A stretch of 64,000 nt of DNA from contig CP087207.1 of NCBI GenBank assembly GCA_020912385.1, positions 2,480,001 to 2,544,000 on the forward strand. The letters run 5' to 3'. Of this stretch, positions 1 to 12,400 are shown piece after piece. Source of the stretch: Neofusicoccum parvum (taxonomy: Eukaryota; Ascomycota; Dothideomycetes; Botryosphaeriales; Botryosphaeriaceae). Made by a program: the position numbers and the translations under genes. Under the pieces are notes generated by a model. That model saw only the letters and a list, made by a program, of their open reading frames with translations. It was not told where the DNA came from and did not search any database. Positions within the stretch are counted from its first letter, which is position 1. Every line of letters starts with the position of its first letter.

Positions 1-39
1 AAGAAGAAGAAGAAGAAGAAGAAGAAGAAGAAGAAGAAG
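1..39. repeat. (AAG)13 microsatellite, coding
   Basis: Thirteen perfect AAG units at the window edge. On the minus strand they are TCT codons in the Zn2Cys6 gene and give a polyserine tract. The repeat may continue outside the window. Confidence 0.95.
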
Positions 40-470
40 CAGATTGCGTTTTGGAAAAGAGTTGACTCCGTGTCGACGTCGACGGACGAATCTCCACTTG
101 ACTTGTCTTCTGTCTTTTCCGTTGCTCATGTTGCCAGCGGATCTGTAGGGGTGCTTGCTCGGTAGATTGCTCGACAAATTGAGTTTGTGCAGTGTCTTCC
201 AGAGCAGGTATGCGGCAGCCCTTGAGTTTTCCCCGGCGGGCTACGCCATCGCTAAAGCGGAAGCGACCCAGGCCAGAGCACTCAATACCCTTCTTTACAC
301 ACTTCTTACAGATCGGATGGCCCAAATCGCACGTGATTCGCCGTTTTGAGCACTGAAAGCACCCTGGTGTCTGAATTGAGTAAGTAGGACTGACAGCGTG
401 AAGCAAAACGCTTACCCCGGACCTTGGTGCCGGAGGGTGTTCCGGTCTTGTGGGTTTCTGCGGGAGGCAT
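1..470 (-). CDS. Zn(II)2Cys6 transcription factor, N-terminal part (cut by window edge)
   Basis: Reading leftward from an ATG at 470, exon 1 (416-470) joins exon 2 (1-363) across a 52-bp intron (364-415, GTAAGC..CAG). The joined frame gives a fungal binuclear zinc cluster: six cysteines spaced C-x2-C-x6-C-x6-C-x2-C-x6-C with the basic run SKRRIT between the second and third. This family binds DNA, usually CGG half-sites, in the nucleus. A basic linker follows, then a run of 13 serines encoded by the AAG/CTT microsatellite at 1-39. The regulatory middle and C-terminal regions lie outside the window, so the target pathway is unknown. It is read in the same direction as the amine oxidase about 400 bp downstream of its start; whether it regulates that gene is speculation. 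Confidence 0.88.
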
Positions 471-870
471 TCGTTACTCAGTTATTCGTCTGATGACTGT
501 GATTCTGTAATGGGCAGTTGTAGAGGGCAGGGGCCGCGGATGGCTTTGTGCGGATAGTGGGGGAAAGCTGTGTGTTAACTTTTCCCGGCCTGCTGAAGTG
601 GAGGTGTGGTTACGTAATTGCCGTCGATAACGCCCTAGCCAACGACCGGTTCAACTGGTGTACCTTGATTCAGAGTCTCTTCCATGGACCAATAGAGAAG
701 GCGCTGTTCACCCTGAAAACATTACAGATAAATTTCTCAAATGGAGTGCTTGTTTCATCCTCTCATGCTGCTTAACTTCAACTTAACGCTGTGAAAATGT
801 GGCTGATGATGTGAAGTTTTCATGTATGCTTTATATTGAGACTATTTGGATCTTCGCGATATCCGGCAGG

Positions 871-2525
<1,655 letters not shown>

Positions 2526-3297
2526 GTTTGGCACAGCTCAGAGTTCAACGGTGGTTGAATTGCTGCGACGAGGCGGAGTTGGGCTTTATAAGCCAGTTCG
2601 CTCGCTGTGGGCTTCCTGCCCAACACGAAATATTTGTGCGTTGGATGGAGCCGGGTCGCCAGCATGATGGAAGCCAATGCGAGGACAAGCAATGCTCGAC
2701 TTCCGAAAAGAGGCAGAAGGACGAGAAAATGGGCTGACGGCAGGCGTGAGGGCTGGCTCGTGCGGGTTCGCACTAGAGCTTGGTGGGTATCGATAAGAGC
2801 ATTTCCTAAAACGGGCATTAAGGTGAGAAAAGTGAGCTGCAACCGAGGGCTGGCCATCGCACGCGACATGGAGTGCGGGAAGAGAGCTGCAAAGCATCAA
2901 AGGCGTATTGACAGCGCTGCCATCAGGAGCCAATTCGAACAACTGCGGCAAGACCCATTGGAAGATGGAACTTGCTTCAGGGTTGGTCGGCTCTTGACCT
3001 GGTCATGGTGCCCAAGAGTCGAACCCGTGCATGTTGTGGTGTTCGCATGCATGGCTGAGATGGGTCCTTCGCAGCTTCGATGTTGCGGAGATGGGAGGAG
3101 AGTGAGAGAAGAGAGCGCTCGGGGGAGCCTTCTCCGAGCGGCGATGAGCTCCTGCCGATCGCCGCAGGGATGTCGTCAGTCGCCCAACTCTTGGCATCAT
3201 CATCGCCGTTGTCCGCCGCAGGAACACCCGCGCCTTTCACTCACTTTCTGCCGTCTGTCTCGCGCCCTGCCGCACACTCCTCCATCCCCATGGAACG
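2526..3297. other. Divergent intergenic region, amine oxidase / RAD4
   Basis: About 770 bp between two divergently transcribed genes. Apart from the TATA box near 2587 I see no gene. Open frames here lack introns or recognisable motifs and overlap one another on both strands. Confidence 0.6.
2585..2590 (-). promoter_or_regulatory. TATA box of the amine oxidase gene
   Basis: TATAAA on the minus strand (inside CTTATAAAGCC) about 60 bp before the ATG at 2525. This is a plausible core promoter element by position; it is not experimentally shown. Confidence 0.5.
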
Positions 3298-6200
3298 ATG
3301 CCGCCCTTCGTCCCCCGCAAGCGCGACCGTTCGCGCTCCCCCGCCCCCGCCTCGGCTTCCAAGCGCACCAAGAAGACCGTCTTCGACGCGCTCGACGCGC
3401 CTCCCGCGACTGCGAGCTCCGCTGCCGACAAGGCTTTTCTCGACGCGCTAGGCAGCGATTCCAGCAATGACACCGACAGCGACGACTTCGAGGACGTAGA
3501 CATCGGGAACCTGAAGAACAAAGCAGCCGGCAAAGCCGCGGGCAAGCATCAGCCCAACGGCGTCGACAATGGCGAGGACGACGAGGACGAGATGGACTGG
3601 GAGGATGCCCTGCCAGCGCCTACAGATACCCCGTCGCACGAGACTCCGCAAGCCCAGCAAGCTCCATGGCACCGGAACCAGGAGGACGCCGACGATGTCC
3701 TCGAGGTGAACCTTGGCGGTCCCGTTGAAGGGAACGACGAGATTGCTAGGCGGAATGCGCTTGGAATAAAGGGACCGTCGAAGAAGGATAGACAGCTTCG
3801 CAACTGGACGCATTGTATGCACGTACAGTTATTGCTTTGGCACAATCATATTCGAAATGCCTGGGTCTGTGACGGAGAGGTGCAGAAGGTGCTGTTGGAC
3901 CAATTGCCCGACGGCGTGAAGAAAGAAGTCCAGCGCTGGAGGAGGGACTCCGGCTTGCCGCCCGACGAGACTCTGGAACCCGAGCCAAAGGGCAAGGGGA
4001 AGAAAGGCGTGAGTGGGACGGCGAAAGGTAAAGGCAAGGCCAAGGAGAGGAGCGACAGGCATTCAGAAAGGAACCAGCGTGATTGGGGTGGAACTGCGGT
4101 CGGAATGGAAGAAGGTGTTCCGAACCTCAGTCAAGGAGACCCTCTATTTCGGCTGCTGAGGTACCTGGCCGCCTACTGGAAGAAGCGCTTTCGCATCACG
4201 GCACCGGGACTACGAAAGAAAGGTTACTTTCCTACCGCCAAATCCCTTGGCGCTGAGGTAAAGGCATGGCAAGCAACCAAGGAAGGCTCCAGCAATCCGA
4301 AGAACCCGGAGAAGGAGAAGAAGGGCCCACCTGAGGAATACGATATAGAGAGATTCGGAGAACGAATTCGCAGCAAAGCGGATTTTCTAGAGACAGCACG
4401 GCGATGCGAAGGCAGCAGAGATGTTGGTGCCCAACTTTTCACTGCGCTTGTCATGGGATTGGGATTGGAGGCACGACTGGTAGCAAGCCTCCAGCCGATA
4501 GGGTTTGGCTTCACAAAGGTTGAAGAGGCCGCTTTGAAGAAAGACCAAGCCAGCCAGCCTGAAACTGCCAAACAGGAGGTCCATTCCATACCAAAATCAG
4601 AGACAAAGGCAGAAGAGACGCCTAATTCAGCTACCGAGAACCAGCGAAAGCCTGCTCCAAAAGCCCAGAAACCTGTTCGTCCCACTGCAAGGAAATCTTC
4701 GGGTCGGAAGTCTGGCACCAAGCCCCTACCCGTCGATTCCGATGGTGATAGCGACAGCTCCCTCAGCTCAGCGAGATCTGACATCTCTGATGCATCGGTC
4801 ATTGAAATCACACCGTCCAAACCCATCAAGCGCTTGAGCAACAAACACTATGACACTGACTTGAAATATCCAATTTACTGGACTGAGGTTCTCTCACCAA
4901 TATCCAGCACCTGGGTTCCCGTCTCGCCTCTTGTTATATCTACTGTGGCCTCGACGCCCGATCTCATCTCATCATTCGAGCCTCGAGGCGCTGCGGCTGA
5001 GAAGGCGAAGCAGGTTATCTGTTACGTTGTCGCATACAGCGCAGACGGCACCGCCAAAGACGTCACAGTCCGCTACCTCAAGAAGCACATCTGGCCGGGC
5101 AAGACAAAAGGTTTCCGTATGCCCGTCGAGAAGATCCCGATATACAACAAACACGGCAAGGTCAAGCGGCACGAGGAATTCGACTGGTTCAAGCACGTAA
5201 TGTCCGGCTACACGCGCGACGGCCGCCTCCGCACCCAAGCCGACGAGCTCGAGGACGCCGGCGACCTGGTCCCGATCAAGCCCTCCACCGCCAAGAAGAC
5301 CGACGGTACCGAGCCCGAGACGCTCCAGGGCTACAAGAACAGCGCCGAGTACGTCCTGCAGCGGCACCTCCGCCGCGAGGAAGCCATCCGCCCGTCCGCC
5401 CGGCCGGTCAAGACCTTCACGGCGGGCAAGGGCGACAAAGCCGCGCCCGAGCCCGTGTTCCTGCGCAAGGACGTGGTCGTGTGCAAGACGGCCGAGTCCT
5501 GGCACAAGGAGGGGCGGCAGATCGTGGCGTCGGCGCAGCCGATGAAGCGCGTGCCCAGCCGCGCCGTCACGCTGGCGCGCAAGCGCGAGATCGAGGAGGC
5601 GGAGCGCGAGAGCGGCGAGCGCGCCACGCAGGGCCTGTACGCGCGCGAGCAGACGGAGTGGATCGTGCCGCCGCCCATCGTGGACGGCCGCATCCCGCGC
5701 AACGCGTTCGGCAACATCGACGTCTACGTCCCGACCATGGTGCCCGCCGGCGCCGTGCACGTCCCGCTGCGCGGCACCGCGCGGCTGTGCAAGAAGCTGG
5801 GCATCGACTTCGCCGAGGCGTGCACCGGGTTCGAGTTCGGGCGGCTGATCGCGGTGCCGGTGCTCACGGGGGTGGTGGTGGCGGAGGAGAACGCGGAGGC
5901 GGTGAAGGAGGCGTGGCGGGAGGATCAGAAGGTGAAGAGGGAGAAGGAGGAGAAGAAGAGGAGGGAGGCGGCGCTGAAGATGTGGCGGAAGTTCTGTCTC
6001 GGGCTGAGGGTGGTCGAGCGGGTGAGGGAGGAGTATGGGGAGGGGGCGGAGGGCAAGGAGGAGGTCAATCCGTTTGCGAGGAGGAAGAGGGAGGGAGATG
6101 TGGGCAACACGTTTGAGAGGAGATTTGGAGACGAGTTCGAGGAGGAGTTTGATGAGGGTGAGGGAGGAGGGTTTTTACCGGATGGGACGCATGGGGAGAC

Positions 6201-7020
6201 GGGGCCTGGTGGGTTCTTCCCGCCTGGTCAGGAGGAAGGTGACGCTGGGGAGGGCGGCTTCATTCGCGACGACGGTGAGTACGCGGGAGAGGGCGGCTTC
6301 GTTCGTGAAGGGGAGGACGACGTTGTCGAAGGTGGCGGCTTCATCATTGAGGGCGACGACAGGAAGAAGTTCCGAGACTCACAGGATTTCGGGACTACCG
6401 GCGACGCTCAGGACGCACCGTTCTCCCTCCAGTCCGCCCACCAGAACCTCCCAAAGAATGTCACGGACTCCACGGAGGAGCATCCTGCAGACGATGACGA
6501 AGAGGAGAGTCCGCCTCCAAAGAAGAAGCCCGCTGCTTCACGCTCTAAGGGTGCCTCCACAAGAGGCCGCGCACGCGGTCGCGGCAGGGGAACCGCTCCC
6601 ACTCGCGGAAGAGCTTCACGAGGCTCGGGCAAGCGCAGCCTCGATGAGACGGCGGACGACGACAACGATGACGACAGCCTGCCTCCCTCTGCCACGTCAT
6701 CTGAATCAGAGGCTTCGCCTTCGCCTGCTCCAGTACTCAACGACAACGACTCGGATTCAGCGTCGGATGTCGGGCCGAGGCGTGTGGAAGAGACGCCCCG
6801 TCGGAGGGCGCCCCGAAGGGCCGCTGCGCAGAAGAGTGCGACGGCGGTGAGGAGCCACTACTTCGACGACGATGGCGGAGGGGAGAAAGATGAGGAAAGC
6901 GATGGTGGCGAGGGGGGAAGCGTAGGTGCGGATGAGCAGCCCGCGGTGCGCTCGGGAGGTGGTCGCGGTCGCGGCCGCGGTCGTGGGCGTGGGAGGGGCA
7001 GGGGAAGGGGGAAGTCGTAG
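3298..7020 (+). CDS. RAD4: DNA repair protein RAD4 / XPC homologue
   Basis: Single exon, 1240 residues. RAD4/XPC recognises helix-distorting lesions and starts global-genome nucleotide excision repair in the nucleus together with RAD23. A basic/acidic N-terminus precedes the transglutaminase-like fold (about residues 165-640, with a low-complexity lysine/serine insertion near 400-510). The beta-hairpin domains follow: BHD1 about 670-740 (starting near LQGYKNSAEYVLQRHL), BHD2 about 750-805, and BHD3 about 798-880 containing IPRNAFGNIDVY, which inserts into damaged DNA. The C-terminus is long for the family: five spaced GGF motifs in an acidic stretch (about 950-1025), then basic and acidic tracts ending in (RG)n. 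Codon usage becomes strongly GC-rich from about 5200. The start is supported by the family-typical RKRDRSRSP opening. Confidence 0.95.
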   Translation: MPPFVPRKRDRSRSPAPASASKRTKKTVFDALDAPPATASSAADKAFLDALGSDSSNDTDSDDFEDVDIGNLKNKAAGKAAGKHQPNGVDNGEDDEDEMDWEDALPAPTDTPSHETPQAQQAPWHRNQEDADDVLEVNLGGPVEGNDEIARRNALGIKGPSKKDRQLRNWTHCMHVQLLLWHNHIRNAWVCDGEVQKVLLDQLPDGVKKEVQRWRRDSGLPPDETLEPEPKGKGKKGVSGTAKGKGKAKERSDRHSERNQRDWGGTAVGMEEGVPNLSQGDPLFRLLRYLAAYWKKRFRITAPGLRKKGYFPTAKSLGAEVKAWQATKEGSSNPKNPEKEKKGPPEEYDIERFGERIRSKADFLETARRCEGSRDVGAQLFTALVMGLGLEARLVASLQPIGFGFTKVEEAALKKDQASQPETAKQEVHSIPKSETKAEETPNSATENQRKPAPKAQKPVRPTARKSSGRKSGTKPLPVDSDGDSDSSLSSARSDISDASVIEITPSKPIKRLSNKHYDTDLKYPIYWTEVLSPISSTWVPVSPLVISTVASTPDLISSFEPRGAAAEKAKQVICYVVAYSADGTAKDVTVRYLKKHIWPGKTKGFRMPVEKIPIYNKHGKVKRHEEFDWFKHVMSGYTRDGRLRTQADELEDAGDLVPIKPSTAKKTDGTEPETLQGYKNSAEYVLQRHLRREEAIRPSARPVKTFTAGKGDKAAPEPVFLRKDVVVCKTAESWHKEGRQIVASAQPMKRVPSRAVTLARKREIEEAERESGERATQGLYAREQTEWIVPPPIVDGRIPRNAFGNIDVYVPTMVPAGAVHVPLRGTARLCKKLGIDFAEACTGFEFGRLIAVPVLTGVVVAEENAEAVKEAWREDQKVKREKEEKKRREAALKMWRKFCLGLRVVERVREEYGEGAEGKEEVNPFARRKREGDVGNTFERRFGDEFEEEFDEGEGGGFLPDGTHGETGPGGFFPPGQEEGDAGEGGFIRDDGEYAGEGGFVREGEDDVVEGGGFIIEGDDRKKFRDSQDFGTTGDAQDAPFSLQSAHQNLPKNVTDSTEEHPADDDEEESPPPKKKPAASRSKGASTRGRARGRGRGTAPTRGRASRGSGKRSLDETADDDNDDDSLPPSATSSESEASPSPAPVLNDNDSDSASDVGPRRVEETPRRRAPRRAAAQKSATAVRSHYFDDDGGGEKDEESDGGEGGSVGADEQPAVRSGGGRGRGRGRGRGRGRGRGKS

Positions 7021-8110
7021 CAGTCAGCTGTAGAGGGACCAGGAGCGCTCGGTCTGTTTGCTTCAGTTGCTCTCACGATAGGGCGGGAAACGGGCGCGCG
7101 TGAAACATGTTTCGAATTGCTGAGACTTCATGGAATGCCTGGTCGCTCGGCGCCGTGTACACTGCCTCGGCGGCTTCGGCCCTCCTTCCCACATACGACT
7201 GATCGTATCGAGCGCCGCGCACCAGGTGCGCGGGTCATATGCTGGGCGTTTTGCGTCGGGTGCCTTGCGATAGACACCACGCTTCGTGGTTAGAACAGGA
7301 TGAGATCGGCACGCATACGTTTATCGCGGTTTGGAAAAGAGTGATTGGAGAGAGAATGCTGAGGCCGCCGACGCCAGTCTTGCGAACTTGCGTATAGGGA
7401 TCGGGTGACCGTCGTGGCTGTCATACTTGTCAAGGCCGAGCCTCTCGGCTGCAACGTCCGTCAGTACGTTTGCGTGTGCAGTATATGCGCGCGCGTAGGA
7501 TGCAGGGCGTAGGCAGCAAATAGGTCAGTTAATCAGCGATGCCACGCGTGTGGAGTGCCAGGTGGTGGGTACGACATGACGCTTCATTTTTTATTCTCCG
7601 GCTGCTTACAAGGCAAGCGTGGGAAATCCTTGGCTGCGGGACGCCGTTGCGGTTGATCATGTGGGCTATAGCGGCGGCTGGAGGGTTTAATACTTGATTG
7701 GGGTTGGGTTTGTAGGTCGCGTGCATGATGGTAGACCACCCAAGAATCCTTGGACCCTGTCCGCCGACCGGTGTGGGAGCATGTGCGGGGCTGTCACGGG
7801 CTGCTTGCAGGGACCACTACCTGGTCCCTTTTTTTGTTCTTGGATGGCTAGTATGATATGTTCAATTTTATGTTTGGAATGCATGTTCTCATAACTTATA
7901 TTTACGGTTGAAACGAAACGAGGAACATATGTTGATCGAAGATGTCCAAGTACGTGTTTGGTAGCGACTGTAACACGCGAGAGAGATTCCAGGAGGTTAT
8001 GAACAAGAGAGAAAAGGTGGCAAAATATTTACATAGGAAGTATAGTAATTGGGGCCGTGATACCTTCTCTCCTCACTTCACCGGCTACCCTACCATCGAG
8101 GACGCCCTGC
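7021..8110. other. Convergent intergenic region between RAD4 and GH16
   Basis: About 1.1 kb that holds both 3' untranslated regions. I see no protein-coding gene; short frames such as 7942-8136 have no domain or splice support. It contains the hairpin plus T-tract at 7810-7835. Confidence 0.6.
7810..7835 (+). terminator. Hairpin followed by T7 (terminator-like)
   Basis: GGGACCA (7810-7816) and TGGTCCC (7822-7828) form a perfect 7-bp stem with a CTACC loop, immediately followed by seven T residues. The form is that of an intrinsic or Pol III-type terminator, which is unexpected in Pol II intergenic DNA. No convincing A/B boxes were found upstream, so the transcript, if any, is unknown. Confidence 0.4.
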
Positions 8111-9460
8111 TCAGGTCGGAACAGTGTAGACCTTGAGCGAGTTGATGAGCCAGTATGACTCGGAGAAAACGCCGGGGTTGTTTGCGACGTAGTTGATGCA
8201 GTTGCCGTTACCGGTCTGGGCGGCGCAGGTGCCGGAACTCCAGACGTTTCCAGCCCACTGGCCGCAGAATGTGACGTCAAACACAAGGTTGTTGTTCTTA
8301 ATGAAGTTGTCAAAAGAGCAGCCGGCAAAATGGGCCATGGGCTGGCCCCAGTTCAAGGGAGTGGGCGTGCCACCCGAGGAGATGTCTGACGGAATTGCGT
8401 TGCGCGGGAAGTACCAGATCTGGATGCTGCCCTGGTTCCAGAACGTGGCGTACACACCACCTCCGGCACTGTTGAAGCCAGTGCCGTAGGAATTGGCAGT
8501 GTTGCTTGCGACACCACAGCCTGCAGTGAATTAGTCTACGGTGAGAAAAATGAGAGGGTTTCATTGGGACATACCATCGTAAGCAGTGTTAGCATTGCAG
8601 TTGGTGTTTCCAGACGTTCCAGACTGCCCTCCGTCGCCAACGGTTACACTGCAGCCAGCGGCCGTGTGCAATGTCATCTGGTCCTTTTGCTGGTTGTTCA
8701 CACCCTTTGATAGTGGTCAGCACATAGTATAGGCTATACAGGACGAGGGATTTCTAACCTCAATGATGTCGATCTCGCCGCTGTTCGGCCAGTTCGGACC
8801 TGCGTATGTCAGCGCCGTCTCTATTGCTACGTCGAAATCAAATCACTTACCGTACATCCAGTACGCCGGCCAGCTGCCGCAGATACTGCCTATCGGGCTG
8901 TTAGTCAAAGCAACAGAGAGAGATTCTCAGTCATAACAGACTTACCGGGCATGTGAGCAAGGTCGAGAATGAAAAGTCCGTGGGTGAAAGCAGTGTTGGA
9001 TTGGATTCTAACACTGTTGCGACCAGTTCCACTAGGGTTGAGCACCGTGGAGGAGTCAACGCCAATGTAGACTTGGTTACCGCGGATCTGGTACAGGCCC
9101 TTGGCCTGAGCATCTGCCTGGGACAAGTAGTTGACATAGCCCCCAGTGGGGTCAGCAGTCTGGTTTGTGTCAGTGCACGAACGCTAGGCGACGATGTCTA
9201 CATACTCCGAGGGCCTGAGCAGTGAAGCTCGAGAACCAGTTGGAAGCGGTGTAGCTAGCTACGAGGTCGTAGGCTGCGGCAGCTTGGGTGCGAAGACCAT
9301 CTCCTCCGACGAGGAGGTCCATGTACTCTGTGGTTCCGTTGCTTGGGGCGAACCCAGCTGAAGAGTTGGTGTACGCGAAGTTTGTTGCATCTTCCTGAAC
9401 AGCTGGCAGGGCAGTCACACTAGCTGCAAGCAGCAGGCTGGGGAGTGCGGAGCGAAACAT
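8111..9460 (-). CDS. Secreted GH16 endo-1,3(4)-beta-glucanase
   Basis: Six exons (9206-9460, 8946-9159, 8851-8889, 8759-8799, 8575-8704, 8111-8520), 362 residues; all introns are GT..AG and 46-72 bp. Glycoside hydrolase family 16 cleaves beta-1,3/1,4-glucans (laminarin, lichenan, cell-wall glucan) outside the cell. The N-terminus is a signal peptide (about 19 residues ending TALP). The catalytic signature GEIDIIEG is present with nucleophile E178, D180 and acid/base E183; it is split by an intron. GSWPAYWMYG before it and the Cys-containing C-terminal beta-sandwich (FCGQWAGNVW) are also family features. There is no GPI signal or carbohydrate-binding module. A TATAAAG box lies about 155 bp upstream. 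Confidence 0.93.
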
Positions 9461-12400
9461 ATCGGCAAGACTCTGGGGAGATTTGTGAAGCGTGTATGCT
9501 GTCACTGGCTAGCAGCGTGAGCAACAGATGGGAAGGGAACGCCGAAAGCAAAGAGGAAGCCGGCTCTTCTGATTGCTGACCTGGAGAAGGAACTGATCAA
9601 CAGTCCCCGCCCCTCTTTATACCACAGTTCCCCTGGCGCGGCGGGTGGAGATGGAAGAACTAGAACAGGTGCAGCAGGCAGACGGCAGGTGGCCATCCAT
9701 GTCGCACGGCGGAAGAACTGGCGGTGCCCAGAAGCCATGTGCAACACTCGCCGGAGGAAGCCCCATCGGTCCAAGGGCACAACGTAGTGAGGTCGGTGTG
9801 CATGCCGGCGCTGGTGAAGAAGGAACCACTCATAGGGCTGGTGTGACATGTGAGTGCGGGCTTTTCAAGGGGCCTTATACAGCGGCAGCCAATGGGTTCA
9901 GTCCGGCTGATGTTGGTGACGAGCTGGCGCCTCCGGGGACCTGGTCCCATGCATAGATGAAGAGCTACCCACATGCATGGAATATTCCACGAGACGGAAT
10001 GGCTTCTCTAGCCGGGGAACTGGTATGCGGCCGGGGGCTGCACAACCGAAGCCACGAGCGGATGACGCCGGGCTCGGCGGCGCTGACAGAGCCATTGAAT
10101 GGGCCTGAAAGGGCGCCGATGCATGAAAGATCAAGATGGCGGGTGCCGTGGCGCCGGCCTGTCAATAAAAGCTTGGGTTTGGCGGCGGTCGACTCAGCGG
10201 CAGGCTGCTACCGAGGGGAGTGGCGTGGGGCGCCGCGGTCAGCAATGCAAGGGACGGCGACAAGAGCGGAGTCTGAGTGGACGGAGCTGGACAGATTAGG
10301 ATGGACAAAGAGGGCGCACGGCAAGGCGAAGGAGTCGTGGCTTTGGCGAAATGAGACGTGGGCCGAAAGAGGAAGCAAGGTGAGAGGCACGCAAGCGCAC
10401 ATGAGCCAAGAGACGTCGTCGCGAGGACGGGCGCCGGCGGGCGGCGACCAAATAACACGGCCGCTCCGGGCGCGTCGTCGGCGTGCTCGGCTGGCAGCAG
10501 ACGGCCTGCTGAGGGCGGCCGCACGTGTGGTGTTGAGGGTGACCCTGGCGGTTGGGCGATGAGTGGCTGGGCCTGATATTACGCTTCGGCCCGCGTGCTT
10601 CGTTGCGGGGAGTGGCGCCGGCGGATGAACGTCTGCTCCGCGGGCCAGCTACCACCTTCTCTTTTGGAGCCAGTGGTGAGCTCTCGAAAAGGCCCGACGC
10701 CGGCGCCCGCGCTGGGCCTGAGGCGCCGCCGCGGAGCCGGAGCGCGGCGGCCTCGTCGGCACGGCTGAGCGTGAGGGGCGCCCGAGGGCGACGCCGGAGG
10801 CTTTGCCGCAACGCGACAGCGCGGCCAGGATGGAGGATGTTGGCGGTGGTGTTTTGGACGCGACAGACGTTAAGCGACGGGCGAGCGTGCGGGGCTGCCG
10901 TGCGGTCGGCTGTGGCCCGAGAGCGACGCGCTGACGGCCCGGCGGCGGTCGTGGGCCTGCGTCACGAGGCCGCGGCGAGAGACAGCGGGTATCACAAGGC
11001 TCCAAGGCTCGTCATGCTGTCTCGCCTGCCAGTCCGCCGCCGCCCGCGGCCTCGATGCCTTGCGGCGTCCGCCAGGGCGCTGCTGCGCTCGCCCTACGTG
11101 GCTTCGCGCAATGCTTCCGCAGCTGTAACCAGAGCCGCCGCCCTCCCACCAGAGTCCCATGGCTCGTACCATTTCGCCCGCTGACGGAGCGCAGCTACCT
11201 GTTTGGAGCACGGGCTGCAGGGGCCATGTCGTCAGCTCCCGCCGTCCTGTCTCAAGACGGACAGCTGGTCGCACGTCGCGTCTCGCTGTCCCAAGACCGA
11301 CCGGGTTTCTCTCAGCGCCGCCAGATCTGTGCCACCGTGTCGCCCGCCCGTCCTACCTGGCCTTTCGTCTGCCTCCGCCTCTTCTCTCACCCGTCCCTCT
11401 TGGCTCTCTCCGCAGCACGCTGTGCCGCCGTCGCCTGGCATACCCCTACTCCGCTGTGTTTGCAGTTGAGATGGAAGGATGACCCCGACCATCTCTCTGT
11501 TTACCCGCAAACGACGCCCGCTCCGTCGTCCAGCAAGGAAGGTGAAATGGCCCGCGGCTGCGAGGGAGTCATCGTCTTTACAGTGCTGCCCACTTTCACG
11601 ACTCATTCCTGGAACCCACTGCATCTAACAGTGGAGACTCGGCTGGTGGCTGGTCTCTTTGCAAGCCCAGTGACGGGTGGAAACCGCTGTGTGTCCGGGT
11701 CACAGCACCGGTGGGTGGCTTCCGCATTGCGCCCTCGCCAACGCGGCATCCGGGGCTGGCTACTTTGTTGATATGCTGACCTGGTGCAGGCAGACTGACC
11801 TAGCGTGCATATCAGTCTGAAACTCTGACAGAATGAATGAGAGCATGCAGCAGCCGGTGAGGCGACTCGACTTCAGCAGTCCTTGACGATCGGCAGCATG
11901 CCACAAGACTCCAGGCTCCGAAGGGCGAAACCAAGACATCACCGAGAAAATTCTTTGCCTCTATACCTTCAGTCCCGCTTTATTGAGGTCCAGAATCCGG
12001 AAGAGGTATCTCCGAGAGGCGGTTGACAAAGTTCTTGTTCTGCGCGATTTAGGCAGCCCGGCCGACGTCAGCGTGCATCGCCTCGGAATCAACAGCGACT
12101 TCTATTCGACTGCCAGGTTGGGCAGACAGAGTTTTCAACGGCAGAAAAAAAGTGGCTGCAGACGCCCAGACAAGCCAATGGCGACAGACGGAGCAAATGC
12201 CACGACGATAGGCTCGCAATGTTGAGATGGGAAATTAGCCCACCGTCTTGCTTCTGCAGCGCGCAGCAGTAGGTTATCGCGCACAGCAGCCCGCGCCCGC
12301 TGATAAGGCGCATGCGGGGTTGAGATGCGTGCGACGTGCGACGGGTCGAAACCAAAGGCAAGGCAAGTTAGGTCAACAGTGAGCTTACTGACTGATCACC

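Noticed and set aside
3000..3060. GGGTTCGACTC on the minus strand, tRNA B-box-like
   Set aside because: The flanks do not form a cloverleaf.
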